Below, in pieces: positions 49,868-59,450 of a stretch of DNA of 64,000 nucleotides. The notes under the pieces are model-generated. The model did no database searches. It was not told the DNA's origin and was given only the letters and a program-made list of their open reading frames with translations. How positions within the stretch are numbered: the stretch's first letter is position 1; each line of letters starts with the position of its first letter. The translations under genes and the position numbers were made by a program. Source of the DNA: Thioalkalivibrio sp. XN8 (GTDB lineage Bacteria; Pseudomonadota; Gammaproteobacteria; Steroidobacterales; XN24); contig NZ_JAALFH010000048.1 of NCBI RefSeq assembly GCF_011058255.1, forward strand, positions 1 through 64,000, in the 5' to 3' direction.

Positions 49868-51871
49868 ATGTCCCTGAATTCCGTCCAGCTAGAGGCCGTG
49901 AACTACACGGCCGGCCCCCTGCTCGTGCTCGCCGGCGCGGGCAGCGGCAAGACGCGCGTCATCACCCACAAGATCGGCGCGCTGGTGGCGGGCGGCGTGC
50001 CCGCCTACGCCATCGCGGCGGTCACTTTCACCAACAAGGCGGCGCGCGAGATGCGCCAGCGCGCGGCGGCCCTGCTGGACAAGGACACGGCGAAGGCGCT
50101 GAAGATCTCGACCTTCCACACCCTCGGCCTGAACATCCTGCGCCGCGAGTACGGCAACCTCGGCTACAAGCGCGGCTTCACCATTTTCGACGCGCATGAC
50201 AGCCGCGCGCTGGTGAAGGAGCTGCTGCGCAGCGACAACGCCGACACCGAGGCCGCCGTGGACATGGCCGGCGCGGCGATCTCGAACTGGAAGAGCGAGC
50301 TGGTGGATCCGCCCACCGCGCTGGCGACGGCGAGCGACGAGCTCGAGGCCGCGCGCGCGCGCCAGTACGCTGCCTACCAGCGCGCGCTGCAGGCCTACAA
50401 CGCGCTGGACTTCGACGACCTGATTGCGCGCCCCGTGTTCCTGTTCCGCGAGCTGCCGCAGGTGCTGGCGGCGTGGCAGGACCGCATCCGCTACGTGCTC
50501 GGCGACGAGTACCAGGACACCAACCAGGCCCAGTACCAGCTCATGAGCCAGCTGGTGGGCACGCGCGGCGCTTTCACCGTGGTCGGCGACGACGACCAGT
50601 CGATCTACGCCTGGCGCGGGGCCCGCCCCGATAATCTCAAGCGGCTCGCCGAGGACTTTCCGGCGCTGCGGGTCATCAAGCTGGAGCAGAACTACCGCTC
50701 CTCCGGCCGCATCCTCGAGGCCGCCAACGGCCTTATCGCCAACAACCCGCACCTGTTCGAGAAGCGGCTGTGGAGCGGGCACGGGCCGGGCGACCGAATC
50801 CGCGTCATGGCGGCGCGCGACGGCGCCGACGAGGCCGACCGCGTGGCGATGGAGATCATGCGCCAGCGCATGGAGCGCGGCGGCAGCTGGGGGGATTTCG
50901 CGGTGCTCTATCGCGGCAACCACCAGGCGCGGCCCTTCGAGCAGTCGCTGCGCACCCTGCAGATCCCGTACTCCGTCACCGGCGGCACGTCGTTTTTCGA
51001 CCGCAGCGAGGTCAAGGACGTGCTGGCGTATCTCCGGCTGATCGCCAACCCGGACGACGATGCGGCCTTCCTGCGCATCGTCAACGTGCCGCGCCGCGAG
51101 ATCGGCACGGCGACGCTGGAGAAACTCGGCGGCTGGGCTTCCGAGCGCGGCCTGGGCCTGCTGGCAGCGTGCATGGAGACGGGTTTGCACGGCGTGCTGC
51201 CGGCGCGCGCCGTCGAGCGCCTGTACGGCTTCGGCCGGCGCATCATCGAGCTCGGCGACGCGGCCGAGGGCGGCGCGCCGGTGGACGAGCTGGCGCGCGA
51301 GCTGATCGAGGACATCGGCTACCGCGACTGGCTGTTCGAGAACGCGCGCGACCCGCGCCAGGCGGAGACGGCGAACGAGAACCTCGGCGAGCTGCTCGAC
51401 TGGCTGGCGAAAGCGGCGCGCAACGACGAGGCGCCGACGCTGGCGGACGCGCTGCGCCGGCTGTCGCTGATGGACATGCTGGACCGCGAGGCCGGCGAGG
51501 GGCAGGACGACCGCGTGCGCCTCATGACCCTGCATGCGGCCAAGGGGCTGGAGTTCCCGGTGGTGTTCCTCGCCGGCTGCGAGGAAGAGCTGCTGCCGCA
51601 CCGCGCCAACCTGGCAGGGCCCGGGCTGGAGGAGGAGCGGCGCCTCGCCTATGTCGGCATCACGCGCGCCCAGCGGCGCCTGTTCCTCAGCTATGCGCGG
51701 CGGCGCAAGCGCTTCGGCGAGACGCTGGAGTGCACGCCCAGCCGCTTCCTCGAGGAGCTGCCGGCCGAGGTGCTGGAGTGGGAGGGCCGCACGGAGCTGA
51801 GCGCAGACGAGAAAAAGGCCCGCGGGCAGAATGCCATCGCGGGCCTGCGGTCGATGCTGGGCGAGGACTAG
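49868..51871 (+). CDS. rep: ATP-dependent DNA helicase Rep
   Basis: 667-residue superfamily 1A (UvrD/Rep) helicase: motif I AGAGSGKTRVIT, Ia VTFTNKAAREM, II LGDEYQDTNQAQY, III VGDDDQSIYAWRG, IV LEQNYRSS, V/VI LMTLHAAKGLEFPVVF...YVGITRAQRRL. Unwinds DNA 3'-5' and helps forks restart; Rep rather than UvrD by similarity of N- and C-termini. TATAGT at 49830-49835 could be its -10 box. Confidence 0.94.
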   Translation: MSLNSVQLEAVNYTAGPLLVLAGAGSGKTRVITHKIGALVAGGVPAYAIAAVTFTNKAAREMRQRAAALLDKDTAKALKISTFHTLGLNILRREYGNLGYKRGFTIFDAHDSRALVKELLRSDNADTEAAVDMAGAAISNWKSELVDPPTALATASDELEAARARQYAAYQRALQAYNALDFDDLIARPVFLFRELPQVLAAWQDRIRYVLGDEYQDTNQAQYQLMSQLVGTRGAFTVVGDDDQSIYAWRGARPDNLKRLAEDFPALRVIKLEQNYRSSGRILEAANGLIANNPHLFEKRLWSGHGPGDRIRVMAARDGADEADRVAMEIMRQRMERGGSWGDFAVLYRGNHQARPFEQSLRTLQIPYSVTGGTSFFDRSEVKDVLAYLRLIANPDDDAAFLRIVNVPRREIGTATLEKLGGWASERGLGLLAACMETGLHGVLPARAVERLYGFGRRIIELGDAAEGGAPVDELARELIEDIGYRDWLFENARDPRQAETANENLGELLDWLAKAARNDEAPTLADALRRLSLMDMLDREAGEGQDDRVRLMTLHAAKGLEFPVVFLAGCEEELLPHRANLAGPGLEEERRLAYVGITRAQRRLFLSYARRRKRFGETLECTPSRFLEELPAEVLEWEGRTELSADEKKARGQNAIAGLRSMLGED

Positions 51872-51872
51872 C

Positions 51873-52415
51873 TCAGTTCGGTAGCTGGTCCACCATGTAC
51901 TGCACGGCGTCGCGGACCTGCTCGTCGGTCAGGCTCGAGAGGCCGCCGCGGGGCGGCATGTAGCCGGCCTCGCCCTGGAAGCCCTCGATGGCGTGCGTCA
52001 CCAGCGTGTCCATGCCCTGCGCGAGCCGGGGTTCCCAGGCCGCGACAGCGCCGGTCTTGGGCGCGCCCGCGATACCGGCGCCATGGCAGGCCGTGCAGGC
52101 CACCTTGTAGACGTCTTCTCCCGTGAGGTCGGCGGCGGGCTGGGCCGCGGCAGCCGGGGCGGCGGCCAGGGCTGGACGGGGACCGCCCGGATCACGGATC
52201 TCCGAGTTGTCGGCGCCGGCCACGGCGACCTGGCCGACGGGCCGGATCCGTCCGACGTTGCGTTGCTGGAAGGCCGGGTCTTCCTTGATGTGGACTTCCT
52301 GGGTCCTGGCGGCCATGGAGTTCGCCAGGATGAAGATCCCGATGGAAATCACCACCAGGGCGCCGAGCACCAGCATGAAGGTGTCGAAAAACTTGCGATC
52401 CTCTTCTGCGGTCAA
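51873..52415 (-). CDS. Membrane-anchored cytochrome c (c5-like)
   Basis: 180 residues: N-terminal transmembrane helix (about 11-33), a Pro/Ala-rich linker, and a C-terminal class-I cytochrome c with heme motif CTACHG (Cys107, Cys110, His111) and axial Met153 (YMPPRGG). No cleavable signal peptide: the helix likely stays as an anchor with heme domain in the periplasm. Electron carrier role inferred. Convergent with rep (1-bp gap). Confidence 0.88.
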   Translation of the reverse strand: MTAEEDRKFFDTFMLVLGALVVISIGIFILANSMAARTQEVHIKEDPAFQQRNVGRIRPVGQVAVAGADNSEIRDPGGPRPALAAAPAAAAQPAADLTGEDVYKVACTACHGAGIAGAPKTGAVAAWEPRLAQGMDTLVTHAIEGFQGEAGYMPPRGGLSSLTDEQVRDAVQYMVDQLPN

Positions 52416-52518
52416 CGCTGTTTCCTCTTCGCATGCGGGCGGGCCGCCGGCAGGTGCCGGTTCCCGGGGAAGCGCGGATTATATGGGTTTGCCGCAGTGC
52501 CGCCAAACGCCCGCGGGG

Positions 52519-52537
52519 GCGGGCCCGAAGGGCCCGC
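52519..52537. other. GC-rich hairpin upstream of tRNA-Arg
   Basis: GCGGGCCC-gaa-GGGCCCGC, a perfect 8-bp stem with a 3-nt loop, between the cytochrome gene start and the tRNA promoter. Purpose unclear; no T-run. Confidence 0.4.
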
Positions 52538-52555
52538 GCCGGGCCCCGGGGCGCA

Positions 52556-52584
52556 TGGACGATTCAGGCGCATGCCGGTATGAT
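52556..52584 (+). promoter_or_regulatory. Candidate tRNA-Arg promoter
   Basis: TGGACG (52556-52561) and TATGAT (52579-52584) with 17-bp spacing, 19 bp before the tRNA 5' end. Confidence 0.5.
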
Positions 52585-52602
52585 TGCGCCCCCTCGTCGC
52601 GT

Positions 52603-52960
<358 letters not shown>

Positions 52961-52974
52961 TAACATTGGCGCCC

Positions 52975-53967
52975 ATGCCGACCCGCACCGCCAACCTCGT
53001 CCTCGCCGGCCTGCTCCTGATCGGGGTAACCGTAGCCGCTCGTCAAATGCTGCGGACCGTCTATCCGCCCGACCCCCACGCCCACGCGCCCTGTGCCATC
53101 CCGGTGCACTACGCCCTGGGCAAGGTCGATCCGGGCTTCGGCCTGGACCGTATCACGGCTGTCACCGCCCTGGCCGAGGCGGTCAACCTATGGCAGGCGG
53201 AAGCCGGCCGGACGCTGTTCATCGAGTCCACCGATCCCCGCGCCATGCAGGTCGAGCTCAGCTTCGACGAGCGCCAGCAGGGCGCCGTCGAGCGCCGCTC
53301 GCTCCGCAGCCGGCTGGAGCTCGACCAGGGCGACCTGGAGCGGGAGCAGGCCACGCTGCAGTCCTGGAGCGAGCGGATCGAGCGCAACCAGGCGGCGCGG
53401 GAGCGGCGCGCCGCAGAGCTGCAGCCGCGACTTGAACGGCACGAGGCGGCCGTCGCCGGCTGGAACGCCGATCCCGTCAGTCGCTCGGAGTCGCAGCGCC
53501 GGGCGCTGGAGGCCGAAGGCGCCGCGCTGCGGGCCGAGCTCGCTGCACTGGAGCGCCGGACGAACGAACTCAAGGCCGACATCGATGCCTACAACCGGCG
53601 CGCCGAGGACGCGCGACGGCGGGCCGGGGAGATGCGCTCACGGGTCGAGCGGTACAACGCCACCGCCGCCGACGACCCGGTGGAGTCCGGCCGCTACAGC
53701 TACGACTACGAGCAGGGGCGCCGGATCGAGGTGTTCCGGGCCGCGAGTTTCGACGAGCTGGTCTGGGTGCTGGCGCACGAGTTCGGCCATGCGCTGGGCA
53801 TCGGCCATGTCGACGAACCGGGGGCGATCATGCACGGCATGGTGCACGAGGGCGGGGCGCTGGAGCCCGGTCGCGGCCGGCCGGTGGCCCTGTCGGCGGC
53901 GGACCGGGAGGCATTGGGCGCAGTGTGCGGCAACGAGCGCCTAGGGGCCGCCGCGGGTTCCGAGTAG
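52975..53967 (+). CDS. Matrixin-like zinc metalloprotease with coiled-coil insertion
   Basis: 330 residues. An N-terminal hydrophobic anchor/signal (5-22) is followed by a protease-like segment (40-100), a long charged coiled coil (about 102-228) and the metzincin zinc site HEFGHALGIGH (268-278) with a Met-turn at 286 (AIMHGM). Glu269 is the general base. The coiled coil sits inside the catalytic domain, which is unusual. Start ATG 52975; the GTG at 52942 lies in the tRNA repeat. Probably periplasmic or cell-surface. Its 3' end overlaps the ion-channel gene by 27 bp. Confidence 0.82.
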   Translation: MPTRTANLVLAGLLLIGVTVAARQMLRTVYPPDPHAHAPCAIPVHYALGKVDPGFGLDRITAVTALAEAVNLWQAEAGRTLFIESTDPRAMQVELSFDERQQGAVERRSLRSRLELDQGDLEREQATLQSWSERIERNQAARERRAAELQPRLERHEAAVAGWNADPVSRSESQRRALEAEGAALRAELAALERRTNELKADIDAYNRRAEDARRRAGEMRSRVERYNATAADDPVESGRYSYDYEQGRRIEVFRAASFDELVWVLAHEFGHALGIGHVDEPGAIMHGMVHEGGALEPGRGRPVALSAADREALGAVCGNERLGAAAGSE

Positions 53968-54756
53968 CGCCCGCAGTTCGGCGATCTCCGCCCGCAGCGA
54001 GCGCATCTCCGCGTGCAGCTCGCCCTCGATGTGGTCCTGGGCCTCGTGCACGACCTGCATCGTCTCCTCGTGTTCCGCTTCCTGGAAGGTCTGCATGGCG
54101 TTGACGATGATGGCGATGAACAGGTTCAGCATGGTGAAGGTCGCCACCAGGATGAAGGTGACGAAGAACAGCCAGGCATAGGGATGCGTCTCCATCACCG
54201 GCCGCGAGATGCCCATGGACCAGCTCTCCAGGGTCATCACCTGGAACAGGGTGTAGAGCGAACGGCCGAGGGTGCCGAACCATTGGGGGTGGGTTGCGGC
54301 GAACAGGTTGGTGCCGATGACGCCGAAGACGTAGAAGATGATTGCCAGCACCAGCGCGATGGACCCGAGCCCGGGAATCGCGGCCAGCAATGCGCCCACC
54401 ACGCGGCGCATCGACGGCACCATGGTGAGCAGGCGCAGGACGCGCAATACGCGCAGGGCGCGCAGCACCGAGAACGGACCGGCCGCCGGCACCAGCGCGA
54501 TCGCCACCACCGCGAAATCGAACAGGCTCCAGGGGTCGCGCCAGAAGGCGGCCCGGTGGGCGTAGATGCGCAGCGCGATCTCGACCACGAACACTGCGAG
54601 GATCGCCCGGTCCAGCGCCTTCAGCAGCCCGCCGGCGGTCGCCATCGCCGCGGGCCAGGTCTCCAGTCCCAGGATCGCGGCGTTGAGCAGGATCAGGCCG
54701 ATGATGGTCGTCTGGAAACGCGGGTGCTGGATCCAGTGCGTGGCGCGCTCGCGCAT
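53941..54756 (-). CDS. Voltage-gated ion channel, single-domain NaChBac-like
   Basis: 271 residues with six transmembrane segments: S1-S3 (~16-35, 50-65, 77-92), S4 with Arg every third residue (99-118), S5, pore loop and S6. The selectivity filter TLESWS (175-180) is that of bacterial sodium channels, so Na+ is expected. A C-terminal coiled coil (~230-262) would hold the tetramer. Convergent, 27-bp overlap with the metalloprotease gene. Confidence 0.93.
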   Translation of the reverse strand: MRERATHWIQHPRFQTTIIGLILLNAAILGLETWPAAMATAGGLLKALDRAILAVFVVEIALRIYAHRAAFWRDPWSLFDFAVVAIALVPAAGPFSVLRALRVLRVLRLLTMVPSMRRVVGALLAAIPGLGSIALVLAIIFYVFGVIGTNLFAATHPQWFGTLGRSLYTLFQVMTLESWSMGISRPVMETHPYAWLFFVTFILVATFTMLNLFIAIIVNAMQTFQEAEHEETMQVVHEAQDHIEGELHAEMRSLRAEIAELRALLGTRGGP

Positions 54757-54765
54757 GGGGTGGGC

Positions 54766-55437
54766 TCAGGTGGTGGTGCTGGACTCTACAGCGGAGTGCA
54801 GTTCATGCACCAGCCCCGGCTCGAGCTGCAGCGCGCGGGCCAGCGTGTCGAGGTAGATCTTCTCCGCGGGGGAGGCGGGATGCGCCACCAGCACCGAGGC
54901 GGCATAGACCTCGGCGGCATGCTCCGGCGAGTCCACGGCGGCCACCAGGCCCTGGATATCCAGCGGGCGCGAGTACTCGGCAAACAGGAAGGCCTTGTCG
55001 TCCTCGTCCAGCTGCGAGTCGTTGACCTGCTGCAGGATCATCTGGCTCTCGCGGGTGTCGATCTGGCCGTCGGCCTTGGCCGCGGAAATCATCGCGCGGA
55101 CGATCAGCTGGCTGAGCTGCTCCGCGCCGCGGGTGTCGCCGGCCGCGGGCAGGAAACCCGTGCCCTGGGGCACGGCCGGCAGCGGCTCGGCGCCGCCCGG
55201 CGAAGCCGGCACGGCGACGGCGCCCGGTTTGCCGGCAGACTGCTGGTGGTTCTGCCAGGCCTTGTAGGCCAGCCCGCCCACCAGCGCCAGGCCCCCGATC
55301 TTCGCCGCCGACCTGGTCAGCTTGCGGCCTTTCTTGCCCATGAAAGCGCTGGCCAGCGCGCCGCCGGCAAGCCCGCCGGCGAAGCCGCCCGCGGCCCCGC
55401 TGCCGAGGAACTGGTCGAGCAGTTTCTTCGCATCCAT
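54766..55437 (-). CDS. DUF533 (YebE/TerB-like) protein
   Basis: 223 residues. N-terminal Gly-rich hydrophobic region (GSGAAGGFAGGLAGGALASAF, GLALVGGLAYKAWQ) typical of DUF533, a Pro/Gly linker, then a TerB-like helical domain (LIVRAMISAAKADGQIDTRESQMILQQV). Family linked by name to tellurite-type proteins but no metal resistance genes nearby. Function unknown. Confidence 0.88.
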   Translation of the reverse strand: MDAKKLLDQFLGSGAAGGFAGGLAGGALASAFMGKKGRKLTRSAAKIGGLALVGGLAYKAWQNHQQSAGKPGAVAVPASPGGAEPLPAVPQGTGFLPAAGDTRGAEQLSQLIVRAMISAAKADGQIDTRESQMILQQVNDSQLDEDDKAFLFAEYSRPLDIQGLVAAVDSPEHAAEVYAASVLVAHPASPAEKIYLDTLARALQLEPGLVHELHSAVESSTTT

Positions 55438-55507
55438 CTCTGGTCTCTCCCTGGTGACGATCCCGATTTGACCGCGCCCGCGCGGCGCGGTTCCCGGTTC
55501 CGCCGGG

Positions 55508-56293
55508 TCAGGCGCCGGGACCCGGCAGGCAGACGTGCCGGCCGCTCGGCGTGCGCTCGACCATCACGGGCACGCCGTAGACTTCGCTCAGCGAAGCGGC
55601 CGTGAGCGCCGCCTCGGGCCGGCCGCGCCGATGGATGGCGCCGTCGTGCATCAGCACCACCTCGGCGCCGAGCGCGAAGGCATGGTCCGGGTTGTGGGTG
55701 GAGAGGATGACGCCCTGGCCGTCGCGGCTGGCGGCATGCGCCAGCTTGCCGATCTCGCCCAGCACCAGCGACTGGTTGCCGAAGTCGAGGCTGGCGGTCG
55801 GCTCGTCCATGACGATCAGGGGCGCCTGCTGCGCCAGCGCGCGGGCGATGAGCACGAGTTGCCGCTGCCCGCCGGACAGGCGGCTGTAGTCGCGGTGCGC
55901 CAGGTCGGCGATGCCCAGCCGCTCCATTTCCGCGCAGGCCGCGGTGCGGTCGCCCGGACCGGGCTGCGCGAAGCGCCCGAGCCGCGCGGTGCGGCCCATC
56001 ATCACGATCTCCAGCGCCTCATAGGGGAAGGGCGGCGCGTGGGCCTGGGGCACGTAGCTGATGCGCCGCGCGATCTCGGCGCGGGCCAGCCGCCGGAGCG
56101 GCGCGCCGCCCAGCAGCGCTTCGCCGCCCAGCGCCGGGATCAGCCCCAGCAGGGTCCGGAACAGCGTGGTCTTGCCGCAGCCGTTCGGGCCGAGCAGGCA
56201 GACGATCTGCCCGGGCGCGACTTCGAGGTCGAGGTCCCGCCCGACCAGCCGGCGGCCATAGCCGATCGACAGTCCGCGCGCCTCGAGCTTCAC
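55508..56293 (-). CDS. ABC transporter ATP-binding protein (FecE/BtuD type)
   Basis: 261-residue ATPase of a siderophore/cobalamin-type importer: Walker A GPNGCGKTT, Q-loop, signature LSGGQRQ, Walker B VLIARALAQQAPLIVMDEP, H-loop (ILSTHNPDH). Powers the neighbouring permease. Translated with it through a 4-bp overlap. Confidence 0.95.
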   Translation of the reverse strand: MKLEARGLSIGYGRRLVGRDLDLEVAPGQIVCLLGPNGCGKTTLFRTLLGLIPALGGEALLGGAPLRRLARAEIARRISYVPQAHAPPFPYEALEIVMMGRTARLGRFAQPGPGDRTAACAEMERLGIADLAHRDYSRLSGGQRQLVLIARALAQQAPLIVMDEPTASLDFGNQSLVLGEIGKLAHAASRDGQGVILSTHNPDHAFALGAEVVLMHDGAIHRRGRPEAALTAASLSEVYGVPVMVERTPSGRHVCLPGPGA

Positions 56294-57294
56294 GACCAGC
56301 CCCGGCGGCCCCGGGCGAGGAGCCAGACGAAGAACGGCGCCCCGATCACGGCGGTGAGGATCCCGAGCGGCACCTCGACTTCACCGATGGTCCGCGCCAG
56401 CGTGTCCACCACCAGCAGGTAGCCGGCGCCGAGCGCGGCGGAAACCGGCAGCAGGCGCGCGAAGCTGGGCCCCACCAGCATGCGGCCGATGTGCGGTATG
56501 ACCAGGCCGACCCAGCCGACCACGCCCGCGACCGCCGTCACGCTGGCCGTGACCAGGGTCGCGGCGGCGATGACGGTGAAGCGGATGCGGCCCGCTTCCA
56601 CGCCCAGCGCCCTGGCCTCGTCGTCGCCCAGCGCCAGGACGTTGATGCGCCAGCGCAGCAGGAACAGCGGCACCAGGCCGAGGGCCACGGCGGGCAGCGC
56701 CGGCAGGATGTCGGTGGTGGTGGTGGAGGCGAGTGAGCCCAGCAGCCAGAAGGTAATGGCCGGCAGCTGGTCGTAGGGGTCCGCCAGCACCTTCAGCAGC
56801 GAGGTGGCGGCGCCGGCCAGCGCGCCGATCACCACCCCGGTCAGCACCAGCGCCAGGACGTGGTCCGTGTTGCGCACCGCCGAGGCCACCAGCATCACCA
56901 GCAGCACCGCTGCCATGCCACCGGCGAAGGCGAAGAGCTGGATGAAGGCCACCGGCAGGGACAGGAAAATGCCGATCACGGCGCCGAGGCCGGCGCCGGC
57001 GGAGACCCCGAGGATGTCCGGGGAGACCAGCGGGTTGCGGAACAGGGTCTGGTAGCTGGCGCCGGCAGCCGCGAGCGCCGCCCCCACCAGCAGGGCCGCC
57101 ACCACCCGGGGCAGGCGGATGTTCTGCACCACCAGCTGCGACTGCGGCTCGCCGGCCCCGAACAGGGCGGCGAGCGCTTCGGGCACCGACAGCGGGAACG
57201 GGCCGATGGTGAGGGCGGCCAGCGACAGCGCCACCAGCGCGGCCACCAGGGCCAGGCCGAGCGTCAGCCGCGGCAGCGGCAGGCCGCGGCTCAT
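56290..57294 (-). CDS. FecCD/BtuC-type ABC transporter permease
   Basis: 334 residues, about ten transmembrane helices; family motifs RLPRVVAALLVGAALAAAGASYQTLFRNPLVSPDILGVSAGA and GWVGLVIPHIGRMLVG are complete. Imports iron-chelate, heme or cobalamin. ATG 57294 lies in a 4-bp overlap with the binding protein; the open frame upstream is a shadow. Confidence 0.95.
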   Translation of the reverse strand: MSRGLPLPRLTLGLALVAALVALSLAALTIGPFPLSVPEALAALFGAGEPQSQLVVQNIRLPRVVAALLVGAALAAAGASYQTLFRNPLVSPDILGVSAGAGLGAVIGIFLSLPVAFIQLFAFAGGMAAVLLVMLVASAVRNTDHVLALVLTGVVIGALAGAATSLLKVLADPYDQLPAITFWLLGSLASTTTTDILPALPAVALGLVPLFLLRWRINVLALGDDEARALGVEAGRIRFTVIAAATLVTASVTAVAGVVGWVGLVIPHIGRMLVGPSFARLLPVSAALGAGYLLVVDTLARTIGEVEVPLGILTAVIGAPFFVWLLARGRRGWS

Positions 57295-58337
57295 TGCGGC
57301 GGTTTTCCCTCGCTCCATTCCAGCAGCCTGTCCAGGTCGGCCTCGTCGAGGTCGACATGGTAGTACAGGCGATAGAAGTCGCGGGCCTCCTGCCGCAGGT
57401 CGCCTTCCCACTGCTCCGGGTAGAACAGGCCGGCCAGCCAGCGCAGGCCCATGAGCCGGTTCAGCGAGGGCGGCCGGTCGATCCAGCCGAAGGGCGCGGT
57501 GGGCGAGAGGTAGACCCGGCCGTCGCGCACGGCGTCGATCTCGGTCCACAGCGGGTTGTAGAACACATGGGCGTAGAAGTTCGGGTCCCAGGTCACGATG
57601 ATCTCGGGGTTCGCGACCATCACCTGCTCGTTGGAGGCCCGGACCAGGCCGCGCCGGCCGTCGCCCGGATCGGCCACGTTGCGGCCGCCGGCGCGCTCGA
57701 TGATCTCGGTGTTGATCGAGCCCTTCAGGCCGGTCTCGAGGCCGTCGGGGCCGCGCGCCATGTAGACCCGCGGGCGTTCCTCCTCCGGCGTCGCGGCGAG
57801 GATGGCGTCCAGCCGGGCGAAGGTCTGCTCCACGTCCCGGGCCAGCGCCTCGCCGCGCTCGGGGACGCCGAGCGCTTCGCCCACCAGCCTGAGGGCCGCC
57901 GGCGTCGCCTCGAAGCGGCCGTCCACCAGGATGTACGGAATGCCCGTCTGGGCCTGCACCCGGTCCGCCAGGTCGATGTAGGTATCGCGCACCGAGCCGA
58001 AATCGATGATCAGGTCGGGCTCGATTTCCAGCACCCGCTCGAGGTTGGCGTCGCCGCCGCGGCCGGTGAGGCGGCCGGTACCCGGCAGGTCACGGTAAGG
58101 CGCGGCGATGTAGGGCGCCTCGTCGGGGCGGAGCGCCCGCGGCCAGCCGCTGAGGACCTCGGGTCGCAGCACGTACACGAGAATCGACGCCGGCGGGCCC
58201 GAGGCGAACACGGTGTCGACCCGGTCGGGGATCGCGACCTCGCGGCCGGCGCTGTCGACGATGGTGCGCGCGATCGCCGGGGGGGCCGCCAGCAGGACAG
58301 CGAGCAGGATCAGGGCAGCCGGGACGGGGCGCAGCAC
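57291..58337 (-). CDS. Periplasmic binding protein of the metal-chelate/B12-type ABC importer
   Basis: 348-residue class-III periplasmic binding protein (FecB/BtuF type): signal peptide (LILLAVLLAAPPAIA|RT), first lobe (IEPDLIIDFGSVRDTYIDLADRVQAQTGIPYILVDG), long linker helix, second lobe with ...NVADPGDGRRGLVRASNEQVMVANPEIIVTWDPNFY. GTG 58337 chosen as start because GAGGG lies 8 bp upstream; ATG 58370 lacks a ribosome site. No cobalamin riboswitch was seen upstream. Substrate unknown. Confidence 0.9.
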   Translation of the reverse strand: MLRPVPAALILLAVLLAAPPAIARTIVDSAGREVAIPDRVDTVFASGPPASILVYVLRPEVLSGWPRALRPDEAPYIAAPYRDLPGTGRLTGRGGDANLERVLEIEPDLIIDFGSVRDTYIDLADRVQAQTGIPYILVDGRFEATPAALRLVGEALGVPERGEALARDVEQTFARLDAILAATPEEERPRVYMARGPDGLETGLKGSINTEIIERAGGRNVADPGDGRRGLVRASNEQVMVANPEIIVTWDPNFYAHVFYNPLWTEIDAVRDGRVYLSPTAPFGWIDRPPSLNRLMGLRWLAGLFYPEQWEGDLRQEARDFYRLYYHVDLDEADLDRLLEWSEGKPPQ

Positions 58338-58424
58338 GGTGGAACCCTCGCGTTGCGTGTCGGGGGGCATGTTGTATCACGGAACCGGCGCCCCGCTGAG
58401 CCCGGCGGGCCCGTCTACGCGATC

Positions 58425-59450
58425 TTAACGGCCCCTGCCGCCATCATCGGCACCGACTGAGGCCGCCGCCAGCTCCCGCCCGAGGAACCGGGCCACCGCC
58501 CGCATGGCGCGGCGCCCGCCGCCGGCCTCGAGTTCGGCCTGCCGGTTGTAGTTGGTGTTCATGTTGACGTCGTAGACGAAGCGCCGGCCCTGCGCGTCGG
58601 CGACGAACTCGGCCGCGGCGATTTCGGCGTCGTTCGCCTGGAAGAAACGCTCGAGCCGGCCGAGGAAGTCCGGCTCGGGCGCCGCGGCGGCGAGCCGGAA
58701 TTTGTGCTTCGGCTGCGCGCCGGGCGCGGGGCAGTAGGCCTCGCCGACTTCGCAGGCGTCGGCCGGGCACAGCTCGAAGCCCGCCGAAGCATCCACCTCG
58801 ACGGCGTAGTAGTAGCGCCCGCCGATGAACTCCACCCGGGTGATGCACCCGTCGGCCGGCCGCACGTATTCCTGCAGCAGGGCGATACCGTCGAGCGAGA
58901 AGGCGCCCGGGTCGGGCAGCCCGTCGAGCCAGCGCGCCAGCGCAGCCTCGTCGTCGAACAGCTGCACGCCGAGGCCCTTGCCGCCGCGGTTGGGCTTGAG
59001 GATGAAGGGCGTGCGGCCGAGCGCCCGGGCGGCGGCCCGGATGTCCTCCCGGCCGCTGGCGGCGACGGTCGCCGGCGTGGCGATGCCGTGGGCACGCAAC
59101 GCCAGGTACTGCTCGAACTTCGAGACTTCCAGCTGCAGCGCCCGGCGCCCGTTCACGACGCGGCGGCCGTGCTGCTGCAGCCAGGCCAGCAGTTGGGCCG
59201 TGAGCTCGGCCGCATAGCGGTGGTCGCGGGTGTGCGAGGAGGCGCTCATGCGGTTGTAGAACACGCCGGCGGGCGGCGCCGCGTCGAGGTCCAGGTGCCC
59301 CTCGTGCACGAACCAGTCGACCCAGGGGATGCCTTCGGCTTCCAGCGCCGCGCGCAGGGGCACCAGCCACTCCTCGTTCTCGTGGATGACGTAGACCGCC
59401 GGGGCGGCCGCGACCGGGAAGGCGCCGGCCGTCGCAGGCGGGCTGCTCAC
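58425..59450 (-). CDS. ATP-grasp protein, RimK-like
   Basis: 341 residues with the ATP-grasp layout: N-terminal preATP fold, ATP site ILKPNRGGKGLGVQLF (Lys plus Gly loop), and metal-binding residues in FVYDVNMNTNYNRQAE. Similar to RimK/LysX-type carboxylate-amine ligases that add glutamate or an amino acid. Start GTG 59450 (GTGA overlap with the lipoprotein stop); upstream frame is a shadow. The gap to the ABC-importer start is ~54-90 bp. Substrate unknown. Confidence 0.87.
   Translation of the reverse strand: MSSPPATAGAFPVAAAPAVYVIHENEEWLVPLRAALEAEGIPWVDWFVHEGHLDLDAAPPAGVFYNRMSASSHTRDHRYAAELTAQLLAWLQQHGRRVVNGRRALQLEVSKFEQYLALRAHGIATPATVAASGREDIRAAARALGRTPFILKPNRGGKGLGVQLFDDEAALARWLDGLPDPGAFSLDGIALLQEYVRPADGCITRVEFIGGRYYYAVEVDASAGFELCPADACEVGEAYCPAPGAQPKHKFRLAAAAPEPDFLGRLERFFQANDAEIAAAEFVADAQGRRFVYDVNMNTNYNRQAELEAGGGRRAMRAVARFLGRELAAASVGADDGGRGR

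Noticed and set aside
58338-58440. Possible cobalamin riboswitch upstream of the ABC importer
   Set aside because: None of the conserved riboswitch core elements was found; the stretch mostly lies in the neighbouring ATP-grasp gene and a short gap.
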